NCBI RefSeq assembly: GCF_016808335.1 | Contig: NC_053147.1 | Span: forward strand, 69,624,960-69,688,959 | Origin: Panicum virgatum | Taxonomy: Eukaryota; Streptophyta; Magnoliopsida; Poales; Poaceae | Direction: 5' to 3' | Length of the DNA: 64,000 nt | Shown: positions 12,101 to 21,957 of the stretch, piece by piece | How the letters are laid out: each line of letters opens with the position of its first letter | Numbering within the stretch: position 1 is the stretch's first letter | The notes under the pieces: model-generated | The model's database searches: none | What the model saw: the letters and a program-made list of their open reading frames with translations, nothing else | Told to the model about the DNA's origin: nothing | Program-made: the position numbers and the translations under genes

Positions 12101-12511
12101 GCCATATCCTTGATTCACCATGTGCATTATATTCTGTTTATACCCCCTCTGTGGGTGTGGTTGGACTTGCTGAGTACGTTTGTACTCACCCCATTCTTAA
12201 TTTTTATAGAGGAAGACCCAGACTTCGTTCCAGAGGACGTTGAGTAGGATACCGTCCTGCACCCAGCCTTGCCTGTGGATTAGGGTCACCCGCAGGAGAT
12301 ACCGCATGGCGCAAGACTCTGATGACTTTTTTTTATATTTAATATCGTTGCGTGTGTGTGGATTGTAATCCTCGCGATAGTGGCGCTTCTCTGATCACTA
12401 CCGCGTAGAGTTGTATGGTAATGAACCATCTGATGTAATAAATGTGTCATCAGCCTCCTGGGACTGATGTTTGTGACACATATAAGTCTTCTCTTATGAG
12501 GGGACGCTTCA
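9159..12511 (+). mobile_element. Complete LTR (3353 bp) of the Tekay-like element
   Basis: It starts TGTGACATCCC after the polypurine tract and ends ACGCTTCA before a second PBS. Long LTRs of this size are usual in the Tekay clade. It contains a very GC- and pyrimidine-rich stretch at 9300-10500, a TATA box at 10199, and two short acidic open stretches after acceptor-like sites (10966-11117 and about 12210-12246). The long GC-rich open frames around 9300-10300 occur on both strands and look like composition effects. Confidence 0.93.
10199..10206 (+). promoter_or_regulatory. LTR TATA box
   Basis: CTATAAAAAGG lies after the GC-rich U3-like part of the LTR. Transcription would be expected to start about 25-35 bases downstream. 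It is the only strong TATA-like site in this LTR. Confidence 0.7.
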
Positions 12512-12706
12512 GGTGGTATCAGAGCCGTAGGTTGGCCGTAGGACGTGACCCTAGGAGCGAAACCCTTTTTCTGGCCCTTTCACATTAGGACTTGTCTTTC
12601 CTTAATCCTTCTTTCACACAAACACTCACCACTGGTTCTTGCCCTGTTCCAGATGGCTAACAATGGATGGATTGGCGGAATCTGTCACGCAGAGCCCGGC
12701 CTTTCT
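12512..12706 (+). mobile_element. Second PBS and start of internal region, truncated
   Basis: This repeats 701-895: the PBS at 12514, the leader, and the first 17 codons of pre-gag ORF A (ATG at 12653), here with TGG in place of the stop at 857. It breaks at about 12706 and joins directly to mid-LTR sequence, with only a short shared TCCT/TTCT at the junction. This indicates an illegitimate deletion of a second internal region. Confidence 0.9.
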
Positions 12707-13225
12707 GTGTGGATCAACCCCTCGTGTTACTCGGTACAAGAAAACTGACTTTTGAAAAATGTTTCTTTCAAAAGAACCCCTGCATAAAATATTGCTTTCC
12801 GGAAATCAAACCCTAGCCTTATCCTTAATTTACCCTGTGCATTATATTATGTTTATACCCCCTCCGTGGGTGTGGTTGGACTTGCTGAGTACGTTTGTAC
12901 TCACCCCATTCTTAATTTTTACAGAGGAAGACCCAAACTTCGTTCCAGAGGACGTTGAGTAGGGTACCGTCCTGCACCCAGCCTTTGCCTGTGGATTAGG
13001 GTCACCCGCAGGAGATACCGCATGGCACAAGACTATGATGATTTTTTTATATTTAATATCGTTGCGTGTGTGTGGATTATAATCCTCGCGATAGTGGCGC
13101 TTCTCTGCTCACTACCGCGTAGAGTTGTACGGTAATGAACCATCTGATGTAATAAATGTGTCATCAGCCTCCTGAGACTGATGTTTGTAACACATATAAG
13201 TCTTCTCTTATGAGGGGACGCTTCA
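12707..13225 (+). mobile_element. Third, 5'-truncated LTR copy
   Basis: It matches 11991-12511 with more differences than the first LTR shows, and ends at the same ACGCTTCA. Unrelated sequence follows at once, so this is the true right border of the composite element. Confidence 0.92.
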
Positions 13226-13433
13226 CCGGGCGACTGGCCTCCAGGGACCTGGGCGCAATTTTCTCCGTGAAATTTTTTTTCAAAAATGCCCCTGCCGCCC
13301 CGCTGCCGGTCGGCCAGGTCCCGGCCGCCCGACAGCAGGGCGGCCGGGGTATATTTCTGTAAATTTCCAAATCGAAAATATATTTTTGTAAAAAAACAAA
13401 AATATAAAAATATAAAAATAAATAAACCGCCTC
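13226..13433. mobile_element. Fragment related to the long-TIR element at 20533-21441
   Basis: The end of this stretch (GAAAATATATTTTTGTAAAAAAAC..AAATAAACCGCC) and its GGCGG/CCGCC-rich block resemble the terminal arm of the element at 20533-21441. The left side has no recognisable terminus or target duplication, so it is probably truncated. It is followed at 13434-13928 by gene-free AT-rich DNA with an (AC)n run at 13544-13561. Confidence 0.5.
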
Positions 13434-14006
13434 AGGCTCCGCCCGCTGCTACATTCAAGTCATTCTGATAATAAGCAGCCTTTGGCTCCGTCCAACAAAG
13501 CAAGAAAGGAGTTTGCGTCTCTATTTGTGTTTTTTTTTACCAACACACACACACACACACAAAGAGTTCATCTCAAGGTTGAAAAAGGAGCTACATGGAT
13601 CGGAGCTTGATCAAATAGACTCAAGAGCATTCGTAACAATTTTCTATAGCATATACAACCCCACCACTATCCTCGCAACTTAAAAAAGTACAACCATTTG
13701 TGGGCTATAATTCTATAGATCGCAAATGAACCTTTGGATTTATATATTCATCTTATTTTACATTTCACAGCACCATCTTCCTTCATTATATTAGTCAAAT
13801 ATGCACAACTTTTTATATATTGCAGTTTGAAGCTGCTTAACATAATCTATAGAGCTATAGCTAATGAAGAATGATATCCAGTATTACTTCCTATATATGT
13901 ACGTACTTACATATTGAGTTAAAATTATTTATCCATTTGTCTTGTCTTCCTTCTTCTTGGTCTTCCTTTCGGCCTCCTCATGGTCGGAGTCGGAGTCGTC
14001 GCTGTC

Positions 14007-14558
14007 TATAGATGAGCAAACAGGCTGCCCGGCCCGGCTCGATCATGCCGGGCTGCCCCAGGCTTCGTGCTTGGCCGACGGCCCGGGCCCAGCCCATGGG
14101 CCTATTTTCGTGCCGGGCCAGCCAAAATGGCCCGACCAAAATGACGTGTCGGGCCGGCCCAAATGGCCCATAAACATATGAAGATATCAATTTCACAAAT
14201 GTTTAAAGAATCGTATAATCTAAATATCATTTCTCAAATATCATTAAGTTCATAAATATTAAAAAAACACATAAGTTACATCTATAAGTTAATTTATTGA
14301 CAAATGACAAGTTATAAATTCATATATAAGTATATAATTATAGTTATATATAAGCTAACATGCCTCTACCGTGCCTTCCACTAATTGCGGGCCGTGCCGT
14401 GCCGCCCGACGGGCCTGCCTGGCAGCCCAAACCCAGCCCGGGACCTGTGCCGTGCCTAGCCCGGGCCCAGTGTCTTCGGGCCCGTGCCGTGCTTGGGCCG
14501 TGCCGGGTCGCCCGTGCTTGGGCCGGCTACCGGGCCTCGGCCCTTCTGCTTATCTATA
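14007..14558. mobile_element. Non-autonomous hAT-like element (552 bp) in the AAA gene
   Basis: It is flanked by a perfect 8-bp duplication TCGCTGTC (13999-14006 and 14559-14566). The terminal inverted repeats are TATAGATGAGCAAAC at the left and TATAGATAAGCAGAA read inward from the right. The interior is GGGCC-rich at both ends with an AT-rich middle, and there is no transposase. An 8-bp TSD is typical of hAT elements. Confidence 0.85.
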
Positions 14559-15267
14559 TCGCTGTCATCGTCCTTGTCTTTATCGGTTCCCTCCTCGTCC
14601 TTGTCCTCATCATCTTTGTGTCCAGCCAGTGGTTTGGTGGCCCATGCCGCCTCCCTGCTGCTGGTCTCCTTGAGCGCCTTGACAAGCTTCCCAAGGCAGG
14701 CATCCACGTCCTTCTTCTTCGACCTTGGCATCAAGTTCTCCGCCACGTCCGCCGGAGTCATGTTCACCTCCTCCAGCAGCCGCCGGATCTCGCCGAACAG
14801 CTCGTGGTCGGACACACCCAGGTAGTTGCTGGCGAGCACCTTGAAGCCCTCGAAGCAGCAGTAGGACATCTCGATGTGCATGTCCATCCTGCCCCACCGG
14901 ATCAGCGCCGGGTCCAGCTTGTCCTTGTGGTTGGTGGTGAAGATGATGATGCGCTCGCCGCCGCACGCCGACCAGAGGCCGTCGATGAAGTTGAGCAGCC
15001 CCGAGAGCGTGACCTTGCCGTCCTTGTCGCCGTCGTCGTTGTCCCACGGCGGCATCTTCTTCTTCTTCTTGTCCTTCTTGTTGCTTTTCTTGCGCTTGCC
15101 GGTGAGGTCGATGGAGCAGTCGATGTCCTCGATGACGATGATGGACTTGCCCGTGGTCTCGATGCAGAGCCTCCTGAGCTCCGTGTTGCTCTTCACCGCC
15201 GTGAGCTCAACGTCGTAGTCGAGGAAGTTGGCCATGGCGGCGATCATGGTGGACTTGCCGGTGCCCC

Positions 15268-15292
15268 GGGGGGGGGGGGGGGGGGGGGGGGG
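15268..15292. repeat. 25-base G homopolymer at the AAA P-loop
   Basis: An uninterrupted run of 25 G on the plus strand lies exactly where the Gly-Pro-Pro-Gly part of the Walker A codons is expected. Either a real homopolymer expansion or a sequencing/assembly artefact. Confidence 0.95.
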
Positions 15293-16184
15293 CGAACAGC
15301 AGGTAGCCGCGCTTCCAGGCCTTGCCCACCGACGCGTAGTAGTCCTTGCCGTCGCGAACATCTCGAGGTCGTCGCCGATCTCCTGCTTTCTGGCCTGGTC
15401 CATGGCGAGCGTGGCGAAGGTGGAGGGGTGGTCCAGCTTGACGTGGCTCCAGACGCGGGGGCGCGGGCCGCGGGGCCCGTCCTCGGCGCCGGCGGCGGCC
15501 CAGTCGGCGCTGGTGTTGTTGGTGAAGAGACGGCGCTGGCGATTCCTGACGGTGGCGGCGCGGCCCTCGGCGAGGACGTGCGGCAGGTAGGCGGCCTCGA
15601 CGAGCGCGCGGTGGCGGCGGTGGAAGGTGAGGCGGTAGGCGCGGCGCTCCTCCTCGCGCGGGTTCCAGGCGATGACGTTGGTGCGGCGGAGCGTCTTGGT
15701 CTTGCGCCAGCGGAGGCTGGCGCCACGGAAGTCGTCGACGACCTCGACGTGGTCGTCGACGGCGAGGGTGACGCGGTCGGTGCCGTCGGGGAGGTCGGAG
15801 CGGAGCCTGGCGGCGCGGTTGGCGCAGGTGGCGCTGAGGTAGGCCTCGGCGGCTCGGTAGGCCTCGCTGCGGGAGAAGGAGTCGGCGGCGTGCTCGTCGA
15901 TGGTGATGGTGACGTAGGGGGAGACGGCGGCGCGCCAGGGCGGCGAGGTGGTCCTCGAGCTGGAAGGAGAGGTGGTCCTGCACCATGGACCACAGGAAGA
16001 GCAGGCTAGCAAGGGTGGACCACACCCCGGCCCAGCCGAAGGCGGAGCCGGAGCCGTACGGGGGAACATCAGCAGCGTCGCCGACCAACGACTCCGCCGC
16101 CAGCTCCATTGTATTGTATTGTATTGTATGTAACCACAGCACAGATGGATTGATGCAAAATCATCACGATGAACAAGGTATATA

Positions 16185-16410
16185 CTCCCTCCGTTCTTTT
16201 TTTATATGAAACCGTTGATTTTTTTTCTTCAACTTTGATTAATATTATTTAATTAATCAGTTAGTTAAATGAAGTGAAATGAATACATTTACGTCTATTA
16301 TCAAGAGTCTCTTAAATCTAACTTGAAGATTTGGCTATTTGTATAAATATTTGTAGAAAAGACGAATAGTCAAACGAAGGTCTAAAAAACGAAAGAAGGT
16401 CGAAGGAACA
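16185..16410. mobile_element. Stowaway-like MITE
   Basis: It begins CTCCCTCCGTTC after TA (16183-16184) and ends GAAGGAACA before TA (16411-16412). The two ends are diverged inverted repeats. It sits about 75 bases upstream of the AAA gene start. Confidence 0.65.
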
Positions 16411-16441
16411 TATTCTCTATTCTCTAGCTAGCACACTTTTA

Positions 16442-17009
16442 TCTATTATCTTATTATTTGGCTAACAAACGAAGCCTCCACGTTCGCTCTCAAGGTCTAG
16501 AAATTCCCACGTTAATCGGAGAAAAATAGAAAAAATAAAAATTACCCACCAATACCATTATAATAAAAATTAGCCTAAAATACCCGGTGCTTAATTAAAA
16601 ATCACCCACCAATGACTTTATGAAAAATTAGCCTAAAATACCCCTGTGCCTAAGTAAAAATCACCCACCAATGCCATTATGAAAAATTAAATATAAAATA
16701 CCAATTAGCTAGCTATGTATCAGTTACAAATATATACTATTAATAAAAACTAAAGCTAACAATAATCAATCAAAATAAAACAAAAATAAGAATAATTATA
16801 TGTATAATATTATTAAAGCTCAAAAAATCAAATTGTTATTACATGTAGATCATATTTAAATTATTTTAACCAACAATAAGACATAATTTATGATAATGAA
16901 TAGGGTAATGTATGGTAAAAAAAATATAATCTTTAAGTAAGAATACAACAATATGTGAATTTTTGAACTTTTCATACTAGCCGCGCAAATGCGCGGGCTG
17001 TACGTCTAG
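16442..17009 (+). mobile_element. Non-autonomous Helitron (568 bp)
   Basis: The right end is GCCGCGCAAATGCGCGGGC, a short GC hairpin, followed nine bases later by CTAG and then T: the classic Helitron 3' end inserted between A and T. The left end TCTATTATC follows an A at 16441. The interior holds three imperfect copies of a roughly 64-bp unit (16538-16700, AATCACCCACCAATGCC-like). There is no helicase coding. The 5' end is less certain than the 3' end. Confidence 0.68.
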
Positions 17010-17937
17010 TTTTCTTGATATGAAAAAATAAATAAATAAACGCCAAGCGCATGTGTAGTAGGTACGTGTTTCTTATGAATTAAGGAACACAGTGTATTGT
17101 AGTAGTATTAAGGAACATAAATAAATATACTACACGTGAGAGGAGAGAGAAGAGGCGGCTTGGTGATGGATCAAGTTTCCTTAATTGGTACTACATTCAA
17201 AGGATTTGTGTACGTAAGCATGAGCGTCAGAGCATGTCATGGCATGCAGCCCACTTACAGAAGAGCTAGTAGTGCATGCATGTGCTTCTAGAGAGTCAAA
17301 AAGATAGGAGGTACCCATCAGTCAGGTCTAAGCATACGTCCATAAATATCGCGAGTTCAAGAATGATCTGGTGGTCCCCCAGTTGCAGCCAGTAAACAAA
17401 TGATGTTGATTTCAGATTCAAAATTGGTACGGTGTCAATTTGGGATTGTAAATTCAATGTATTGCTCAATTTGAGACGGACTATATACTGTAACAATTTG
17501 AGAATGTCAAGATTGATGTCTTGCTAAATTCTTACGAACAAGTTACTTCTTTGAAACTGCAACTCTTGTCGCCCTTGCCCTATGTCCTACGGTGGCGCAT
17601 GCTTGCCAAGAGCGGAGATCGTCCGTAGCTGCACGCACCAAGTCGATGACGATCACCTCGCACCACGACCTCCGCGCCAGCAGCAACAAAACTCTAGCAC
17701 GAGGCAGAACACAATAGTGATTAGTGAGGGATGAGGAAGGGAGGAGCGCGGCCGCGGCAGCATTCATTTCAACCTGCTTGCAGCTTGCCCGTTCCCGCGC
17801 CAGTGATAGGAGACTGGCCGACTGGGGGAGGCGGCAAGCATTAGCGAGCAGCTAGTGGCCATTGAGCCTTGGGATTTCACAAGCGGCCAAGCAACGAGGT
17901 TGCTGTGAAAATAGTCTGAAACAAGTTGGCTTGGCAT
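17010..17937. other. Gene-free stretch
   Basis: AT-rich sequence to about 17530, then a more GC-rich patch with short open frames on the minus strand that lack family signals. I see no supported gene or repeat. Confidence 0.5.
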
Positions 17938-18388
17938 TCAGGATGGCAACGGCCCCCGCCCCGATCCCCGATTTTTGATCCCCACCCTGGCGCCGAACAC
18001 CAAATCGGGGGAGAAGTTTGCCCCGGCTCCGTCCCCGTCGGATCCCCGAACCCCGTCGGGGCCCCATGAGGATCAATCGCAGAGCTGAGCACACAGAAGG
18101 CCCATGGCTGGACAGGAAATAGGGAAGATGGTCGCGACTGGACGTGCGGTCGACGGGCACCTCTCAGCCCACCTCTCGGCCGGTCACGCAGCTCCTTTTC
18201 TTCCTCCGCCACCTGCGACGCCTCCCCGAGGATAGGATGTGCGACGAGATGCCACGCCCTGCCGCTCCCCACCGACGACGAGGCGAGTGCGCGGAGCTCC
18301 GAGCCCGACTCCTGGGAGCGCGTTTCCAGCCCTTAACGGGGCAGATCCCCGCGGATCCCCGTTACCGCGGGGAAAATTGCCAAGCTGA
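17938..18388. mobile_element. Non-autonomous hAT-like element (451 bp)
   Basis: It has a perfect 8-bp TSD CTTGGCAT (17930-17937 and 18389-18396). The ends are TCAGGATGGCAACGG and, read inward from the right, TCAGCTTGGCAATTT. The interior is rich in GGGGATCCCCG-like tracts. There is no transposase. Confidence 0.82.
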
Positions 18389-18489
18389 CTTGGCATGTTT
18401 CTTTTGCCAATCAAAGAGAGGCGTGTTTCACCCAACTCGACGTTGGATACGCGATGAAAGACGCTAGCTGCAGCTCCAACATCCCTCTT

Positions 18490-19915
18490 GCGAAGAAGAC
18501 AAGAACTGCAGACGATGACGGTGGGTGAGTACCGATATCCGGCCAGGGGTGTAACTCGCGCAAAGATCTTTCTTGCGGAAGCGAGTTGAGACAGTGGTTT
18601 TTAAACAGGTTCGGGCCACCCTGGAGCATAACACCCTACGTCATGTGGATTGTGATCTGTTCTCTTACTGGTCTTTGGGGATCCAATCCGGCCTCCTCTT
18701 ATATGTCCTGGGATCTTTCTATTTATAGACTACAAATTCATTCTGTCCTCTCTCTAGCTATATGAACGCCCTTTGTGCATGGTGGGCGCCGTTTACCAGG
18801 CCCCCTTGTCCTTTGTTAGACGGTCAGGCGGCTTGTGGGGCCCGCCGTAGCAGGTTCAGAGGGACCTAGTGGTGTCAGGAGGGCCTCGGGGTGAGCCTCG
18901 GGGCGTTCCGGGGTGGCCTCGAGCGCCAACTGGTGGGCCTTCACGTCTCGGGGTGACCCCGGGGGTGCCTTGCGGGGCCCTCATGCTCCGGGGTGTCTCT
19001 AGGGACACGTTCCGGGGTGGTCCGAGGTGGACCCGTGGCGACCCCAGAGGCACCCTGCGGGTCCTTGCGACCCATAGGGATGGTAACGGGTCGGGTAAGG
19101 TGCAGGTAGAGCAAATACCCGCCCGCGACAATACCCGAAACTATAAGAAATATCCGTACCCGCGAAGTCTAGCAGATAAAATTTTATACCCATACCCATA
19201 CCCGCTGGGTACGGTCGGGTTTCGGGTACCCATCAGGTATTTTAATAATAGCATAAGTAACCTATCATTTAGTCATATTGACTAGCATATTTTGAATTTA
19301 TCATCCATATAAGCGAACGCAAAACATTAGTAGAACTAAACGGATCATCTTGCACCATTTTTTCTTATTTTCAACATCTATTTTATAATTGTATGTAAGT
19401 AAATGCGTTGAAGAGTTAAGAATTTCATTAAAAAATACAACAATGACCATACGCTTCACTACAAATAATAAGCAAAATGTCAATGTCATTTTCACATCTA
19501 TTAATTCACACATTCTCACTATCCATCTATTTAGTTCATACAAACACAAGAAAATGAGACATAAAATTTGTGAAGGATATGAGATTACTAAATTGTTTTT
19601 TTGTATTTCGGGTACCCATTGGGTACCCGCGGGTAAAATTTTATACCCATACACATACCTGCAGGTAAAATTTTATGCCTATACCCTCGCCCGTCGGGTC
19701 GGATGCCCGCGGGTACCCGCACCCGCGGGTAAAATTGCCATCCCTAGTGTGACCCGGGATGACCCTGGCTGGTCTACCCCAGGGAGGTGGCTTGTGTCGC
19801 TCCGGGTTTTACCGCGACGGGACGTAGCTCAGGGATAAGCTATCCGCCCGTCTATCTCCTTATCGTCTGAGCGCACGGCTCCCCCGTAATCATAATATTT
19901 TTATAAGAAAACCGC
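18490..19915 (+). mobile_element. Probable LTR fragment, family unknown, with nested hAT element
   Basis: The sequence has the texture of a grass retroelement LTR: AACAGGTTCGGGCCACCCT, a TATTTATAGA promoter-like site near 18719, and a CCTCGGGGTGA-type GC-rich repeat block at 18880-19050. I could not fix termini or a target duplication, so the borders are approximate. Confidence 0.4.
19074..19747. mobile_element. Non-autonomous hAT-like element (about 674 bp)
   Basis: The ends are TAGGGATGGTAACGGG and, inverted, TAGGGATGGCAATTTT. Flanking 8-mers TGCGACCC and TGTGACCC (19066-19073, 19748-19755) differ at one base and fit a decayed TSD. Subterminal GGGTACCCGCGGGTA repeats lie at both ends and the core is AT-rich. 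Confidence 0.75.
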
Positions 19916-20524
19916 GCTTCTCCCTCGGGCTCTGGACCAAGTCTAGCGGCTCGGCGCCGTAACCCGCTGGTTTTCCGCCCGGTAAATTTTTTTTACCGAG
20001 CGTGTCTTCGTGGGGAAGGTAGGGCTTTCCCCAGGTTTGACCAAAGTAGAAACTATTTAGATTTGACCAGAAGAATCTTGAAATAATCATGAAGTTCACC
20101 CTATGTTATAAAGATGTTTTTTATTGATTCACTTAAATGAGATCACGACGGCTTATTATATTAGATTTTCAGCTATTATTATAATAATATATATAACACA
20201 CTTATTAGTATAGATATAAACAGACGATCTTCAAAAGGCAGAGGCACTCATTTTTTATCAAAATGAAAACCGTGCATCATGATCTTATATACAATCTATG
20301 CAGCAAATAAAAAAATAAGAGAAACTAGTATTAACACCTAGCTTAGAGTGTGTGCTCTAAGTCTAACACAGGAGTATTAACTTGCGTGCTAACGAGTGGT
20401 TTCAAAAATTCTCAAAAAGAGAAGAAAATTACATTGGAGTGCACCGTAATATGTCCAAGTGAAACAAGGCGAATCCAGTGATTACGGCCCAGTGGGAGAG
20501 TAGAAGCTTGGGCTTCCAAGCTGG
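19916..20524. other. Gene-free stretch
   Basis: AT-rich DNA with no coding signal, TIR or target duplication that I can support. Confidence 0.5.
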
Positions 20525-20532
20525 CTGGGACT

Positions 20533-21441
20533 GGCGTTTTTTTATTTTTATATTTTTTAAAATCATTTTTTACAGAAATATATTTTCGGATTTATAATTT
20601 ACAGTTTTGTACCCCTATCGTCTGGTTGCGGGGCGGCCGGTACCCTGCCGCCCTCCTGCCGGGCGGTAGGGACCTCGATGTAAATAAAATTTATATTTAT
20701 TTACATTTTAGTCCTTGAGGGGAGTCTGCCGCTCTTTACCGAACAGCAGGTACCCGCCGCCCACTAGCGGGGCGGTAGGTGGGTACCTGCCGCCCGGGGG
20801 CGGCAGGCCCCTACCGCAAATGATGTCTCTGAGAAGTTCGGGAACTTGCTGCTGCTACTCCGTGATGGGACCGTGGCTCTGCCATGCCCTGACCCGTGGA
20901 CTCTGTGTGCTGGAATTAAATCTCAGCAGCTGGGACTGCTTCCAGCTTCCTGAATGTGTCTTCAGCTGCACAACCCTTGAGGAGTTCAACCTGTTAACCA
21001 CCACAGCTACGGAGAGTACGGGAGCGGGCGCACGCCACGCCGTAACGCGCGGCGTGCCGTAACGCGGTCGCCGTGGAGTAGTATTCGGGAATCTGGCTGC
21101 GTGGAGTTCAGGGTCACTGCTTGATCATTTGCGGTAGGGGCCTGCCGCCCCCGGGCGGTAGGTACTCGCCTACCGCCCCGCCAGTGCGCGGCGGGTACCT
21201 GCCGCCCGGCAGGCAGGCGGCAGCTCCTCCCAGAGATCAAAATGCGAATAAATATAAAATTTATTTACATTGAGGTCCCTACCGCCCGGCATACATTGAG
21301 GTCCCTACCGCCCGGCAGGAGGGCGGCAGGGTACCAGCCGCCCCGTAGCCGGGCAGTAGAGGTACAAAACTGTAAATTATAAATCCGAAAATATATTTTT
21401 GTAAAAAATGATTTTAAAAAATGTAAAAATAATAAAACGCC
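20533..21441. mobile_element. Long-TIR, gene-fragment-carrying element (Pack-MULE-like), 909 bp
   Basis: The two arms (20533-20822 and 21126-21441) are inverted copies about 300 bases long, starting GGCGTTTT, with AT-rich outer and GGCGG-rich inner halves. A perfect 8-bp direct repeat CTGGGACT flanks the element (20525-20532, 21442-21449). The right arm has an extra tandem copy of a unit of about 26 bases. Mutator-like elements have long TIRs and usually 9-bp TSDs; the 8-bp repeat leaves the superfamily open. Confidence 0.82.
20827..21060 (+). pseudogene. Captured F-box/LRR (FBD-type)-like gene fragment
   Basis: Between the two TIR arms the plus strand reads VLELNLSSWDCFQLPECVF followed by SCTTLEEFNL. 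This matches the leucine-rich repeat pattern of plant F-box/LRR/FBD proteins (V.ELDLS....LP..VFSC.TL..L.L). It has no start or end of its own and sits exactly in the unique core of the element, so it is best read as a captured exon piece. Recognition is by eye only. Confidence 0.6.
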
Positions 21442-21532
21442 CTGGGACTGGGACAAGTCACTCGTTGGGCCGGCCGTCCGACAGGAAAAGGAGCCTGCGT
21501 AGCGTCACAGCCTGATAGTTAGTTAGTGCTAG

Positions 21533-21837
21533 CGAATTCATCATAGATCAGTTGGTCAGGTCGCTTGCAGTGGAATCTACCCACTCGGATTCAAGTCCTC
21601 GACTTGGCACGTGTGCTTGTGTTTTTTTGGATTTATTCCAGGATTTTCCGGCGTTATGCGTTAAGTGGTAAGCGGCGTTCCCGTCGACAACGAGACGTTA
21701 ATGGTGACTTCGGAAATCTCCAGATCTGCTGGTCCAGTCCTTCGGAGGTGCTCATAGAAGTAGGATTTGTGTACGTGTGTTCATAGAAGTGAGTGTGCGT
21801 GTGTTGTGAACGTCTCCATTGTACAGTACTAAAAAAA
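21533..21837 (+). mobile_element. tRNA-derived SINE (Au-SINE-like)
   Basis: It has an A-box-like TAGATCAGTTGG near its start, a B-box-like GGATTCAAGTCCTCGAC near 21587, and a GTGTGTG-rich tail ending in A7. Flanking direct repeats GTTAGTGCTAG (21522-21532) and GTTAGTGGTAG (21838-21848) differ at one base. Confidence 0.75.
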
Positions 21838-21957
21838 GTTAGTGGTAGGGCAGCTGCTGTGCGAATCAAGATCAGCTGCTCTTGTTTGACTCGAAAATAA
21901 AGTAGCTAGCCTAGCCGCCTAGCTGATGAGCACGCCGGCCGCATGCAGCTGCGACTT

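Larger units (their letters stand above)
13929..16109 (-). pseudogene. AAA-ATPase (AATP1/ASD, BCS1-like family), interrupted
   Basis: This is an intronless gene starting at the ATG 16109-16107. The N-terminus has a hydrophobic segment (WSTLASLLFLW) and the AAA-associated N-terminal domain of plant membrane-anchored AAA proteins. Then come Walker B (IIVIEDIDCSIDL, near 15130), the family's Lys-rich insert, NFIDGLWSACGGERIIIFTTNH, and the sensor/arginine region DPALIRWGRMD. Family members are about 480-530 residues and act as ATP-dependent chaperone-like proteins. Damage seen: a frame change near 15930, a frame change before the P-loop, the P-loop GPPGTGKST degraded to GTGKST after a 25-C tract, and a 552-bp hAT-like insertion. 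Excising the insertion with one TSD restores an acidic/Lys-rich tail ending at TAA 13929-13931. The frameshifts may be assembly errors, in which case only the tail is altered. Confidence 0.85.

Noticed and set aside
14360..16009. 549-codon plus-strand frame
   Set aside because: Antisense of the AAA-ATPase gene, running through the hAT-like insertion; its protein is Val/Gly/Leu-rich noise.
17543..17767. Minus-strand 74-codon frame
   Set aside because: No homology signal; composition-driven.
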